From Streptomyces sp. CB02058 (GTDB lineage: Bacteria; Actinomycetota; Actinomycetes; Streptomycetales; Streptomycetaceae), in NCBI RefSeq assembly GCF_001905505.1, contig NZ_LIPG01000001.1, forward strand, positions 62,001-126,000: DNA of 64,000 nucleotides, given 5' to 3'. A program made the translations under genes and the position numbers. Position 1 is the stretch's first letter. Every line of letters starts with the position of its first letter. The notes under the pieces are model-generated. The model did not search any database, was not told the DNA's origin, and saw only the letters and a program-made list of their open reading frames with translations. Below are positions 25,494-33,782 of this stretch, in pieces.

Positions 25494-26156
25494 ATGGCCA
25501 TCACCGATGACCTGCGCAAGACCCTCACCGACCCGACCCCTCTCTACTTCGCCGCCGGCACGGCCGACCTCGCCGTGGAGCAGGCGCGCAAGGTCCCGGC
25601 TCTGATCGAGCAGCTGCGGGCCGAGGCGCCCGAGCGGATCGAGGCCGTGCGCAACACCGACCCCAAGGCGGTTCAGGAGCGCGTGGCCACGCAGGCCAAG
25701 GAGGCTCAGGCCACCGTGCAGGCGAAGGTCAGCGAGGTCTTCGGCGCGCTGGACACCGACCTGAAGAAGTGGGGCGAGAGCGCTCAGGACCTCGCGCTGC
25801 GGAGCGTCGGCGTCGCCGCCGAGTACGCGGTGCGCGCCCGGGAGACGTACGAGAAGGTCGCCGAGCGCGGCGAGCACACCGTGCGGACCTGGCGTGGCGA
25901 GACGGCCGAGGAGATCGTGGAGATCGCCGCCGTCGTCGAGGCCGAGCCGAAGTCCGTGCCGAAGCAGAAGTCCGAGGCCGCCAAGCCCGCGACCGCCGTG
26001 AAGCCGGCGCCCGCCGCGAAGCCGGTGGCCCCCGCGGCCAAGAAGGCCGCGCCCAAGGCCGCCGAGTCCAAGGCCACGCCCGCCGCTCCGGCGAAGAAGA
26101 CGGCGCCCGCGCGGAAGCCCGCGGCGAAGAAGACCACCCCGCCCTCCGCGAAGTAG
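25494..26156 (+). CDS. HbhA-like heparin-binding hemagglutinin homologue
   Basis: 220 aa. An N-terminal helical/coiled-coil part (about 1-150; DDLRKTLTDPTPLYFAAGTA, then repeated amphipathic helices) is followed from about 155 by a Lys/Ala/Pro-rich tail with KKAAPK and PAAKK repeats, the organisation of mycobacterial HBHA. There the tail binds sulfated sugars and the coiled coil helps dimerise at the cell surface or on lipid bodies. No signal peptide is present, as in HBHA. In a saprophyte it may have an envelope or lipid-droplet role. Strong GGGAGGA ribosome site. Confidence 0.82.
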   Translation: MAITDDLRKTLTDPTPLYFAAGTADLAVEQARKVPALIEQLRAEAPERIEAVRNTDPKAVQERVATQAKEAQATVQAKVSEVFGALDTDLKKWGESAQDLALRSVGVAAEYAVRARETYEKVAERGEHTVRTWRGETAEEIVEIAAVVEAEPKSVPKQKSEAAKPATAVKPAPAAKPVAPAAKKAAPKAAESKATPAAPAKKTAPARKPAAKKTTPPSAK

Positions 26157-26201
26157 GCGCGGGAGGCGGTTGGCGGCTCCGGGGATTGCCGGGACGGGGA
26201 G

Positions 26202-26225
26202 CCGGGCACCTTTCGGGGTGCCCGG
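26202..26225 (+). terminator. Stem-loop after the HbhA-like gene
   Basis: CCGGGCACC / GGTGCCCGG, 9-bp arms and 6-nt loop, followed by GTCGTTG rather than a long U tract. Confidence 0.5.
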
Positions 26226-26275
26226 GTCGTTGTCCCGGTACCTTGGCCGCGAGGCGCTCATCCACTGACTAGGCG

Positions 26276-26620
26276 GTGCTCACCGTGTTGCTCGAAGCTT
26301 TCGGCTCATTCCTCCAGCTGCTGTACCTGGCCATGCTCGTGCTGGCCGTGGTCGCGCTGGTCTTCGCCGTGACAGCGCGCGAGGACGCCTACCGGGCCGC
26401 TGACAAGCAGAAGAAGTCCTTCTGGCTGATCATCCTCGGGATCACCGTCTTCGTGAACCTCGTCATCCCGATCCTGTTCCTGCAGATCGCGGGCGTGATC
26501 GCGTCCATCGTCTTCATGGTGGACGTGAAGCCGGCGCTCAAGGCGGTGTCGGGCGGCGGCGGCCGTCGCGGAGGCTCCAGCAGCGACGGACCGTACGGCC
26601 CCTACAACGGCGGGCGCTGA
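26276..26620 (+). CDS. DUF2516 membrane protein
   Basis: 114 aa. Three membrane segments (about 8-28, 45-65, 68-85) and a Gly/Ser-rich C-terminal tail ending in a PYGPYNGGR segment. It corresponds to mycobacterial Rv0476, which also follows hbhA, so the XRE - HbhA - DUF2516 order is conserved across Actinobacteria. The GTG at 26276 is used; a GTG at 26285 is equally possible. Its end overlaps the convergent PP2C gene by 19 bp. Function unknown. Confidence 0.8.
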   Translation: MLTVLLEAFGSFLQLLYLAMLVLAVVALVFAVTAREDAYRAADKQKKSFWLIILGITVFVNLVIPILFLQIAGVIASIVFMVDVKPALKAVSGGGGRRGGSSSDGPYGPYNGGR

Positions 26621-27951
26621 GCGCCCACGGCCGAGGCGGCACCGGGGCGGGAACGCGAGGCGTTCCTGCCCCTCCGGCGTATCCGGGCCTCGTCGCGTTC
26701 CAGCAGGAGGACCGCCACGTCGTCGGTCAGCTCGCCGCCGTTCAGCTCCTGCACCTGGGTGACCGCGGCCTCCAGCAGCGCCTCGCCGCCGAGTCCCTGG
26801 TCCAGCCGGCCGTTGACCATGGCGACCATGCCGTCCTGGCCGAGCCGCTGGGTGCCCTCCTGCCCGACGCGGCCTTCGATCAGCCCGTCGGTGTACATCA
26901 TCAGGCTCCAGGAGCCGCCGAGATCGACCTGCCGGCGGGGCCACCGGGCGTGCGGCAGCAGACCGAGGGCCGGGCCGCCGTCCTCGTACGGCAGCAGATG
27001 CGCCGCCCGGCCCTGGCGGGCGATCAGCGGTGCGGGGTGGCCCGCGATGCACAGTCCGGCGCGGCGGCCGTCGGGAGCGATGTCGACGGTGCAGAGGGTC
27101 GCGAAGATCTCCTCGCTCTGCCGCTCGTGCTCCAGGACCTGCTGAAGCGTGGCGAGCAGGTCGTCGCCGCAGAGTCCGGCCAGGGTCAGCGCCCGCCAGG
27201 CGATACGCAGCTCGACGCCGAGTGCCGCCTCGTCCGGGCCGTGCCCGCAGACGTCGCCGATCATCGCGTGGACCGTGCCGTCGGGCGTGCGGACCGTGTC
27301 GTAGAAGTCCCCGCCGAGCAGCGCGCGGCTGCGTCCGGGCCGGTAGTGCGCCGCGAAGGCGAGGTCTGAGCCGTCCAGGAGCGGGGTGGGCAGCAGCCCG
27401 CGTTCCAGCCGGGCGTTCTCCTGGGCGCGCAGCCGGGACTCGGTCAGCTGGTGCTGGGCGATGTCCGCGCGTTTCCGCTCCACGGCGTACCGGATGGCAC
27501 GGCTGAGGAGGCGCCCGTCGAGCTCGTCCCGGAAGAGGTAGTCCTGCGCTCCGACCCGCACGGCCTCGGCGGCCCGCTCGGCGTCGTCCTCGGCGGTGAG
27601 CGCGAGGACGGCGTGCTGCGGCGCGATGCGCAGGACGTGCTTCAGCGTGGCCAGTTCGTCCGGCTGCGCGGTCCCCTCCTCGCGGCCCTCGGTCCGCGCG
27701 CCGTTGGACGGGGCGGTCAGTTCGAGGTCGAGGTCGAGCAGGATGCAGTCGACGTCGTCGGTGAGCAGCCGGCCGGCCTCGGTGAGGTTGCGGGCGGTGC
27801 GGACGCGGATACGCGCTCCGGTGGCGGACGACAGCTCGGGAACGGTGAAGGTGCCCGCAGGGTCGTCCTCGATCACCAGGAGCGTGAGGCCGGCGCCATG
27901 AGTGGTCTCCGCAGCGGGAACGGCACGTTGCTGCGGTACGGGTACGGGCAT
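26602..27951 (-). CDS. Response-regulator receiver fused to PP2C (RsbU/SpoIIE-type) phosphatase
   Basis: 449 aa. Receiver domain at 22-150 with acidic pocket E28-D29-D30, probable phospho-acceptor D73 (CILLDLDL) and T119; the usual switch lysine is replaced by R141 (YLFRDEL). A short coiled linker follows, then the PP2C domain with GGDFYD and GDVCGHGPDEA metal sites. Such proteins dephosphorylate anti-anti-sigma factors in partner-switching control of stress sigma factors. The ATG at 27951 follows GGAAGGAAA; an ATG at 28065 would add 38 unstructured residues. No cognate kinase is nearby. Confidence 0.85.
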   Translation of the reverse strand: MPVPVPQQRAVPAAETTHGAGLTLLVIEDDPAGTFTVPELSSATGARIRVRTARNLTEAGRLLTDDVDCILLDLDLELTAPSNGARTEGREEGTAQPDELATLKHVLRIAPQHAVLALTAEDDAERAAEAVRVGAQDYLFRDELDGRLLSRAIRYAVERKRADIAQHQLTESRLRAQENARLERGLLPTPLLDGSDLAFAAHYRPGRSRALLGGDFYDTVRTPDGTVHAMIGDVCGHGPDEAALGVELRIAWRALTLAGLCGDDLLATLQQVLEHERQSEEIFATLCTVDIAPDGRRAGLCIAGHPAPLIARQGRAAHLLPYEDGGPALGLLPHARWPRRQVDLGGSWSLMMYTDGLIEGRVGQEGTQRLGQDGMVAMVNGRLDQGLGGEALLEAAVTQVQELNGGELTDDVAVLLLERDEARIRRRGRNASRSRPGAASAVGAQRPPL

Positions 27952-28251
27952 CGGTTCGGGTTTCCTTCCCTCCCCCCGAGGGTGCGGCGGGACGACGATC
28001 GACGACCCGCCGTCCGGGACGATAGCGGTCCACGGCGGGGGAACGGAATGGCGCCCGGCGATCATCCTGTGTCATATGCGCGGCCATAAGCCGCGTCCCA
28101 CCACGGATCCGGCGTGATGCGTCCGCACGAAACGGACAAGGGGTCATGACAAACATCACGCGCCGGACACGGCCCGCACACATCTGCCGAGCCGGCTTCC
28201 GCGTGCGGGGTGCGTCCTGCGTCACGGAGGCCGGCGCGCGCGCCCGGACGC

Positions 28252-29328
28252 CTACTTGTCCGGCCGGACCACTCCGAGGATCTGCATCGAACCCGCACCC
28301 GCCAGCGTGACATTGCGTCCCGGCCGGGGGGCGTGGACGATCTGCCCGTCGCCGACGTACATCCCGACGTGGCTGGCGTCGCTGTGGTAGATGATCAGGT
28401 CGCCGGGGCGCATGTCCTGGATCGGGATGCGCGGCAGCTGCCGCCACTGCTCCTGGGACGTCCGGGGGATCGGCCGCTTCGCGGCGGCCCAGGCCTGTGA
28501 CGTCAGCCCCGAGCAGTCGTACGAACCGGGGCCCTCGGCTCCCCAGACGTACGGCTTGCCTATCTGGGCCGTCGCGAAGGCCAGTGCCTGCTTGCCGCTC
28601 GCGCTCGCGTCGCGGTTGATGTCCTTGAGCGCGCCCGAGGAGAGCCAGGCTGCCTGCGCCGTGGACGCCGCGTCCTTCTCCAGCTTGAGGAGCCGGGCCC
28701 GCTCCTCCTCGGCCAGCTCCGATTCGAGCTTCTTCGCCGCCGCTATCTGCGCGTTGATGCTCTTCTTCGCCTTGGCCTGCTTGACGCGGTTGGCCTCCAG
28801 CTTCTCCCAGTTGAGGCTGGCGTCCTGGGTGTACGTCTCCAAGTCGCTCTGCGCCTGGGTGAGTTCGGTCAGCATCCCCTTGGTCGCCTGCTGGCTCTGC
28901 CTGGTCTGGCCGATGCCGTCCAGGAAGAGGTCCGGACTGCCGCTCAGCATCAGCTGGGCGCCCGGGGGCAGTCCGCCGTTGCGGTACTGCTCGCGGGCCT
29001 GTGCGCCCGCCCTGTCCTTGAGCTCGGCGATCTTCGCCTGGCCGTCGGCGATGTCCTTGGTCAGCCGCACGATCTCGCCGGACTGCTTGTCGGCCTGCTC
29101 CTGGGCGAGGTTGTACGCGTCGGTGGCGGCACCGGCCTTGCGGTAGAGGGTGTCGATCTCCTCGCGCACCTCTTCGAGGCTCTTCTTCCCGGTGGCGGGC
29201 GCGGCGGGCGCGGTGGCCGTCGGGGTGGGCTCGGGGACGGGGGCGGCCATGGCCTGGACCGGCGCGGTGAGCACGGCCAGTGCGCAGACCAGGGTGATCG
29301 CGGCAGCGGCACAGTGGCGTCGGTTCAC
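28252..29328 (-). CDS. Secreted NlpC/P60 peptidoglycan endopeptidase
   Basis: 358 aa. Signal peptide 1-29 (cleavage near AMA-AP), Pro/Thr linker, long coiled coil at about 50-225, and an NlpC/P60 domain at 245-358 with catalytic C272 (SYDCSGL), H320 (HVGMY) and H332 (IVHAPR). It should cleave the D-Glu-mDAP/LL-DAP bond in stem peptides; the coiled coil resembles RipA/Swp regulatory domains that hold the enzyme inactive. The GTG at 29328 is supported by GGGGGAG and the signal peptide, against longer upstream reading. No conserved c-di-AMP riboswitch was recognised in its leader. Confidence 0.9.
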   Translation of the reverse strand: MNRRHCAAAAITLVCALAVLTAPVQAMAAPVPEPTPTATAPAAPATGKKSLEEVREEIDTLYRKAGAATDAYNLAQEQADKQSGEIVRLTKDIADGQAKIAELKDRAGAQAREQYRNGGLPPGAQLMLSGSPDLFLDGIGQTRQSQQATKGMLTELTQAQSDLETYTQDASLNWEKLEANRVKQAKAKKSINAQIAAAKKLESELAEEERARLLKLEKDAASTAQAAWLSSGALKDINRDASASGKQALAFATAQIGKPYVWGAEGPGSYDCSGLTSQAWAAAKRPIPRTSQEQWRQLPRIPIQDMRPGDLIIYHSDASHVGMYVGDGQIVHAPRPGRNVTLAGAGSMQILGVVRPDK

Positions 29329-29595
29329 AAGCTCCCCCTCGGGCGAAAGGCCACCAAAGGCCAGATCGCGGACATGTGACTTACCGTCAGTAACGTTTGA
29401 GCAACGACGCGATCGTGCCATGTTGCCCCGTAAAGCAACAGAGGTCAGCGTCACCCGTCTCGTCACACAGGGGGACGAACGGTGATCCGCAGGTGTTCCC
29501 GGGGCGGGCATCCGATTCGGGGCGGGCGGCCGGCGCCGGTGTGCGCCGGGCGGGTGTGAGGTCCGTCCGGTCGCCCCGGCGCGGGCCCGTGGGTC

Positions 29596-30381
29596 TCAGT
29601 GCGCCCCCGGGCGCAGCGCGGACCACCGCACCGTGAGCTCGCCCTGCCGCCACCGCCGTACGTCGTCCGTCAGCGGCCAGTCGGCGGAGACCGCCCTCAC
29701 CGCCGCGATCCAGCGCTGCCGCGCACCGAGCGAGGCGTACGGGGACGCCGTGGCCCAGGCCCGGTCGAGGTCCCGCAGGAAGGCGTGGACCGGTTCGCCG
29801 GGCACATTGCGGTGGATCAGTGCCTTGGGGAGGCGCTCGGCGAGGTCCGAGGGGCGTTCCAGCGAGCCGAGCCGGGTCGCGAACGTGACCGTGCGCGGGC
29901 CCTCGGGGCCGAGCGCGACCCACACGTGCCGGCGGCCGATCTCGTCGCAGGTGCCCTCGACCAGGAGCCCGTCGGGCGCCAGCCGTGCGCACAGTCGCTG
30001 CCAGACCGCGGCGACCTCGGCCTCGTCGTACTGGCGCAGCACGTTCGCGGCCCGGATCAGCGCCGGGCGGCCGGGCAGCGGGATCTCGAAGCCGCCGTGC
30101 GTGAAGGTGAGCCCCTCGCGCTCGTACGGCCGCGCCGCCGCGACCCGCTCGGGGTCGATCTCGATGCCCACCACCGCCGTGCGTGGCTCGACCGTACGGA
30201 GCCGTTCCAGCAGTTCCACGGCGGTCCAGGGCGCGGCGCCGTAGCCGAGGTCGACCGCGACGGGGGAGTCGCTGCGGCGCAGTGCGGGCCCGTGGGTGGC
30301 GGCGATCCAGCGGTCCATGCGGCGCAGCCGGTTGGGGTTGGTGGTCCCGCGGGTCGCGGTGCCGATGGGGCGCTGGTGCAT
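29596..30381 (-). CDS. SAM-dependent class I methyltransferase
   Basis: 261 aa. Motif I AVDLGYGAAPWTAVEL (about 42-57), an acidic residue in VVGIEIDPERV, and a post-motif block ANVLRQYDEAEV. The substrate is unknown. It has a leaderless promoter and is divergent to mshA. The C-terminal third is basic and may bind a nucleic acid or acidic ligand. Confidence 0.78.
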   Translation of the reverse strand: MHQRPIGTATRGTTNPNRLRRMDRWIAATHGPALRRSDSPVAVDLGYGAAPWTAVELLERLRTVEPRTAVVGIEIDPERVAAARPYEREGLTFTHGGFEIPLPGRPALIRAANVLRQYDEAEVAAVWQRLCARLAPDGLLVEGTCDEIGRRHVWVALGPEGPRTVTFATRLGSLERPSDLAERLPKALIHRNVPGEPVHAFLRDLDRAWATASPYASLGARQRWIAAVRAVSADWPLTDDVRRWRQGELTVRWSALRPGAH

Positions 30382-30388
30382 GCACAGG

Positions 30389-30394
30389 AGCGTA
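30389..30394 (-). promoter_or_regulatory. -10 box of leaderless methyltransferase gene
   Basis: TACGCT on the minus strand, 7 nt before the ATG at 30381. Confidence 0.5.
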
Positions 30395-30498
30395 TGCGAA
30401 GCCCCGGGGGGTACTCGCGAGGAGCGCGGAAGCGGATCAGCCGGGCGTGCGGGAGGGCCGCAGGCACGCCCGGGCGGAACGTAATGATTTGGCAAAGC

Positions 30499-30525
30499 GG
30501 AAATGAAAGGCAGCGTTCCGCTGTT
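30499..30525 (+). promoter_or_regulatory. Sigma-R type promoter of mshA
   Basis: GGAAA (30499-30503), a 19-nt spacer and GTT (30523-30525), close to the sigma-R consensus GGAAT-N18/19-GTT. mshA is a known thiol-stress target of sigma-R in S. coelicolor, which supports the call. Confidence 0.62.
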
Positions 30526-30589
30526 CTGGCCCTTCGAAGGGCGCGTGTGCCCTGTACGTGTCATGCCCTGAGCGAGGAGGAGCGGACCC

Positions 30590-31939
30590 GTGAGCCAGTA
30601 CGTCTCCCGGCTCGGCAGCAGCCGTGCGGCACCCCGTCTCCGCTTCCCCGGCGGTTTCTCCGGACACCGCAAGCCGCGCCGGGTCGCCATGCTCTCCGTG
30701 CACACCTCACCCCTGCACCAGCCGGGCACCGGTGACGCGGGCGGCATGAACGTCTACATCGTGGAGCTGGCCAAGCGCCTCGCCGCGATCGGCATCGAGG
30801 TCGAGATCTTCACCCGGGCCACCACCGGCGGCCTGCGCCCGACGGTCGAGCTGGCGCCCGGGGTCCTGGTCCGCCACATCGACGCGGGGCCGTACGAGGG
30901 CCTCGCCAAGGAGGAGCTGCCCGCGCAGCTCTGCGCCTTCACGCACGGCGTGATGCAGGCCTGGGCCGGTCAGCGCCCCGGCTACTACGACCTGGTCCAC
31001 TCCCACTACTGGCTCTCCGGCCAGGTCGGCTGGCTCGCCGCCCAGCGGTGGGGCGTTCCCCTCGTCCACGCCATGCACACCATGGCGAAGGTCAAGAACG
31101 CGGCGCTCGCCGAGGGCGACACCCCCGAGCCCGCCGCCCGTGTCATCGGCGAGACGCAGATCGTCCACGCCGCCGACCGGCTCATCGCCAACACCGCGGG
31201 CGAGGCCGACGAGCTCATCCGCTTCTACGACGCCGACCCGGCGTCCGTCGCCGTCGTGCACCCCGGGGTCAACCTGGACCGCTTCCGTCCCGCCGACGGC
31301 CGGGCCGCGGCCCGCGCGCGTCTGGGGCTGCCGCAGGACGCCCTGATCCCGCTCTTCGCCGGACGCATCCAGCCGCTGAAGGCCCCGGACGTGCTGCTGC
31401 GGGCCGTCGGCGTCCTCCTGGACCGTGACCCCTCGCTGCGCTCGCGCATCGTCGTGCCGGTGGTCGGCGGTCCGAGCGGAAGCGGGCTCGCCAAGCCGGA
31501 GGGGCTGCAGAAGCTGGCGGCACGGCTGGGCATCGCCGACGTCGTACGGTTCCACCCGCCGGTCGGGCAGGATCAGCTGGCCGACTGGTTCCGCGCGGCG
31601 TCCGTGCTGGTCATGCCCTCGTACAGCGAGTCCTTCGGGCTCGTCGCCATAGAGGCCCAGGCGGCGGGGACGCCCGTGGTCGCGGCGGCGGTGGGCGGTC
31701 TGCCGGTCGCGGTGCGGGACGGGGTCAGCGGTTTCCTGATCCCGGGCCACGACCCCGAGGCGTACGCGGCGGCGCTCGGCCGGTTCGCGGACAGCGCGGA
31801 GCTGGCGGGCCGGATGGGGGAGGCCGCGGCCGCGCACGCGCAGTCGTTCGGCTGGGACACGGCGGCGTCGGCCACCGCCGATGTGTACACGGCGGCGATG
31901 CTCGACCACCGGCGCCGCGCCCGCTCGCACCACGGCTGA
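30590..31939 (+). CDS. mshA: D-inositol-3-phosphate glycosyltransferase MshA
   Basis: 449 aa GT4 (GT-B fold) enzyme. The N domain contains [18 protein letters not shown] and the C domain has [20 protein letters not shown] (EX7E motif) and [12 protein letters not shown]. It transfers GlcNAc from UDP-GlcNAc to 1L-myo-inositol-1-phosphate, the first step of mycothiol synthesis, in the cytosol. GAGGAGGAG lies before the GTG at 30590. Its stop codon lies within the first unit of a 33-bp tandem duplication. Confidence 0.93.
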   Translation: MSQYVSRLGSSRAAPRLRFPGGFSGHRKPRRVAMLSVHTSPLHQPGTGDAGGMNVYIVELAKRLAAIGIEVEIFTRATTGGLRPTVELAPGVLVRHIDAGPYEGLAKEELPAQLCAFTHGVMQAWAGQRPGYYDLVHSHYWLSGQVGWLAAQRWGVPLVHAMHTMAKVKNAALAEGDTPEPAARVIGETQIVHAADRLIANTAGEADELIRFYDADPASVAVVHPGVNLDRFRPADGRAAARARLGLPQDALIPLFAGRIQPLKAPDVLLRAVGVLLDRDPSLRSRIVVPVVGGPSGSGLAKPEGLQKLAARLGIADVVRFHPPVGQDQLADWFRAASVLVMPSYSESFGLVAIEAQAAGTPVVAAAVGGLPVAVRDGVSGFLIPGHDPEAYAAALGRFADSAELAGRMGEAAAAHAQSFGWDTAASATADVYTAAMLDHRRRARSHHG

Positions 31940-31989
31940 GGCGAGGGACGCGCCCGCTCGCGCCACGGCTGAGGCGAAGGACGCGCCCG
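31916..31989 (+). repeat. 33-bp tandem duplication over the mshA stop codon
   Basis: Two 33-bp units (31916-31948, 31949-31981; 2 mismatches) and the first 8 bp of a third. The first unit carries the mshA TGA (31937-31939). Loss of the first stop by unit exchange would extend MshA in frame. Confidence 0.8.
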
Positions 31990-32023
31990 TTCCTGTCCCG
32001 GCCGGGCCGAGGGCGCGTTGTCG

Positions 32024-32029
32024 TACGCT
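32024..32029 (+). promoter_or_regulatory. -10 box of leaderless ybjN-like gene
   Basis: TACGCT with 6 nt to the ATG at 32036. Confidence 0.55.
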
Positions 32030-32035
32030 CGCACC

Positions 32036-32542
32036 ATGGCTGACGTATCCGAGGAAGCAGCAGCGGCGCAGGTCATCGAGGCGACGCTCGACGGCGCGGA
32101 GCTCGAATGGGAGAGCCCCGAGCCCGGAAACTACGTCGTGAAGCTGCCCGGCACCCGGAAGCTGTCCACGACGTGCTCGCTGCTCGTCGGACAGCACTCC
32201 CTCTCCCTCAACGCGTTCGTCATCCGCCACCCCGACGAGAACGACGCGGCGGTGCACCGCTGGCTTCTGGAGCACAACCTCCGCCTCTTCGGGGTGAGTT
32301 ACGCGATCGACCAGCTCGGCGACATCTACCTCGTCGGCAGGCTCCCCCTCTCCGTCGTCACACCCGACGAGCTCGACCGGCTGCTGGGCGTGGTCCTGGA
32401 GGCGGCGGACGGCGCGTTCAACCCGCTGCTGGAACTGGGCTTCGCGACCGCGATCCGCAAGGAGTACGCCTGGCGGGTGGAGCGCGGCGAGTCCACCCGC
32501 AACCTGGACGCCTTCACACACCTGACCCGGCGCCCGTCCTGA
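32036..32542 (+). CDS. YbjN-domain protein
   Basis: 168 aa. The YbjN domain (about 12-150) belongs to the type III secretion chaperone-like fold, with SLNAFVIRHPDENDAAVHRW and the conserved GDIYLVGRLPL. It corresponds to Rv0487, which also lies between mshA and gpm1 in mycobacteria. No enzymatic role is known; it may be a chaperone or adaptor. Leaderless start. Confidence 0.83.
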   Translation: MADVSEEAAAAQVIEATLDGAELEWESPEPGNYVVKLPGTRKLSTTCSLLVGQHSLSLNAFVIRHPDENDAAVHRWLLEHNLRLFGVSYAIDQLGDIYLVGRLPLSVVTPDELDRLLGVVLEAADGAFNPLLELGFATAIRKEYAWRVERGESTRNLDAFTHLTRRPS

Positions 32543-32558
32543 CGGCCGCCGGACGCGC

Positions 32559-33554
32559 TCAGGCCTTGCCTGACGCCACCTCGTCGAGCGCCGCGACGAG
32601 ACGCGGAGCCACCTCCCGCCATGTCCAGGCCAGGCCCTCGGCGTCGGTCCCCCGGGGCACCGTCTCGGTGAGCATGATCAGGTACAAGTAGCTGCGGTAG
32701 AGGTTGAGCCGCCGTCGTACGGACGGGGTGAACACCAGGGGTTCGGGCGCCGTGGACGCGTAACCGGCGAGGAAGTCCGTGTCCGCCTCCGGGTCGCCGA
32801 GCAGGGTGGTGGAGACGAGGTCGGCGACGGGATCGCCCCAGAACATCCGCTCGCCGTCGATGATCCCGCCGAAGCGCGTGTCACCCGGCTCGCCGGTCAC
32901 CAGCAGATTCCCCTGCCACAGGTCGAAGTGCACGAGCGCGGGCCGGACCACCTCGTCCAGCACGTCCGCCGCCCCGGCGAGCACCTCGCGCACGCGGGCC
33001 ACGGGCACCGGCAGCCTCGCCCCGTACGTCTCCGCGTCGGCCAGTACGGCATCCGTCATCGCGGTGAACGCCTCCCGCCAGGTCGTGGCGAGCGGCCCGA
33101 AGGGCTCGGCGGGATAGCCGAAACCGGCGGTGCTCGTCACACCGTGCAGTTGCCCGACGATCCGCCCGAAATCGGTGCGCAGGCGCTGTGTCTCACGGTC
33201 CGTCAGCGAAGCGTTCACGTCGCGCCAGGGGTGCCCGGGGAGCGTGGTCATGACGACGTACGCCCCGGCAGGGGCCGAGGGGTCGAGTTCGCTGTGGACG
33301 ACCACCGGGATCGTGCCCCCGGCCAGGCCCGCGGCGGCCTCGTAGAACGTCACCTCGTTGGTCAGCAGCCGCTGTTCGTAACCCATCCCGGTGCCGTGTC
33401 CGGGCGGGACCTTCACCACCCAGTCCCTGCCGTCCTCGAAGGTCACCCGGGTCACGGTGTTGTACGTGCCGCCGCTGAGCGCTTCGAGAGAGGCGATCTC
33501 GCCGGCCTCGACCCCGACGGCTCCGAGGACAGCTGCTGTCGAGTCGATGGGCAC
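32559..33554 (-). CDS. APH-family phosphotransferase
   Basis: 331 aa from the GTG at 33554, chosen because GAGAGGAG lies 8 nt upstream; an ATG at 33614 would add 20 residues. N-lobe VVKVPPG lysine, hinge YVVMTTLPG, catalytic LVHFDLWQGNLLV (H-x-D with Phe replacing Gly), metal site GIIDGERMFWGDP. Small-molecule kinase, substrate unknown. Convergent with the YbjN gene. Confidence 0.8.
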   Translation of the reverse strand: MPIDSTAAVLGAVGVEAGEIASLEALSGGTYNTVTRVTFEDGRDWVVKVPPGHGTGMGYEQRLLTNEVTFYEAAAGLAGGTIPVVVHSELDPSAPAGAYVVMTTLPGHPWRDVNASLTDRETQRLRTDFGRIVGQLHGVTSTAGFGYPAEPFGPLATTWREAFTAMTDAVLADAETYGARLPVPVARVREVLAGAADVLDEVVRPALVHFDLWQGNLLVTGEPGDTRFGGIIDGERMFWGDPVADLVSTTLLGDPEADTDFLAGYASTAPEPLVFTPSVRRRLNLYRSYLYLIMLTETVPRGTDAEGLAWTWREVAPRLVAALDEVASGKA

Positions 33555-33666
33555 GGCCACGACTCCTCTCCGGCTCGTCACCCGGCGGGCGACCCGGTCC
33601 CACAGCCGCTTCACAAGGTGATCACAGTCAAGTCACGATCACATTCCGTGACCGTTCGGGCCGATC

Positions 33667-33684
33667 ATCGGACAGGTGTCCGAT
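33667..33684. promoter_or_regulatory. 18-bp palindrome upstream of the lipoprotein promoter
   Basis: ATCGGACA-GG-TGTCCGAT with perfect 8-bp arms, ending 2 bp before the -10 box TAGAGT. Probable repressor site. Confidence 0.55.
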
Positions 33685-33686
33685 CG

Positions 33687-33692
33687 TAGAGT
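33687..33692 (+). promoter_or_regulatory. -10 box of the lipoprotein gene
   Basis: TAGAGT; transcription near 33699 would give a leader of about 85 nt. A GTGTC / GACAC stem at 33693-33709 begins at the promoter. Confidence 0.4.
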
Positions 33693-33782
33693 GTGTCGCA
33701 CTGTGACACTCCTTCCGTGTCGGGACTGAATTGCCCGCCGGGGGAGGGCTGTTGCTCCTTCGGACCGAGAGATGAACGAACC

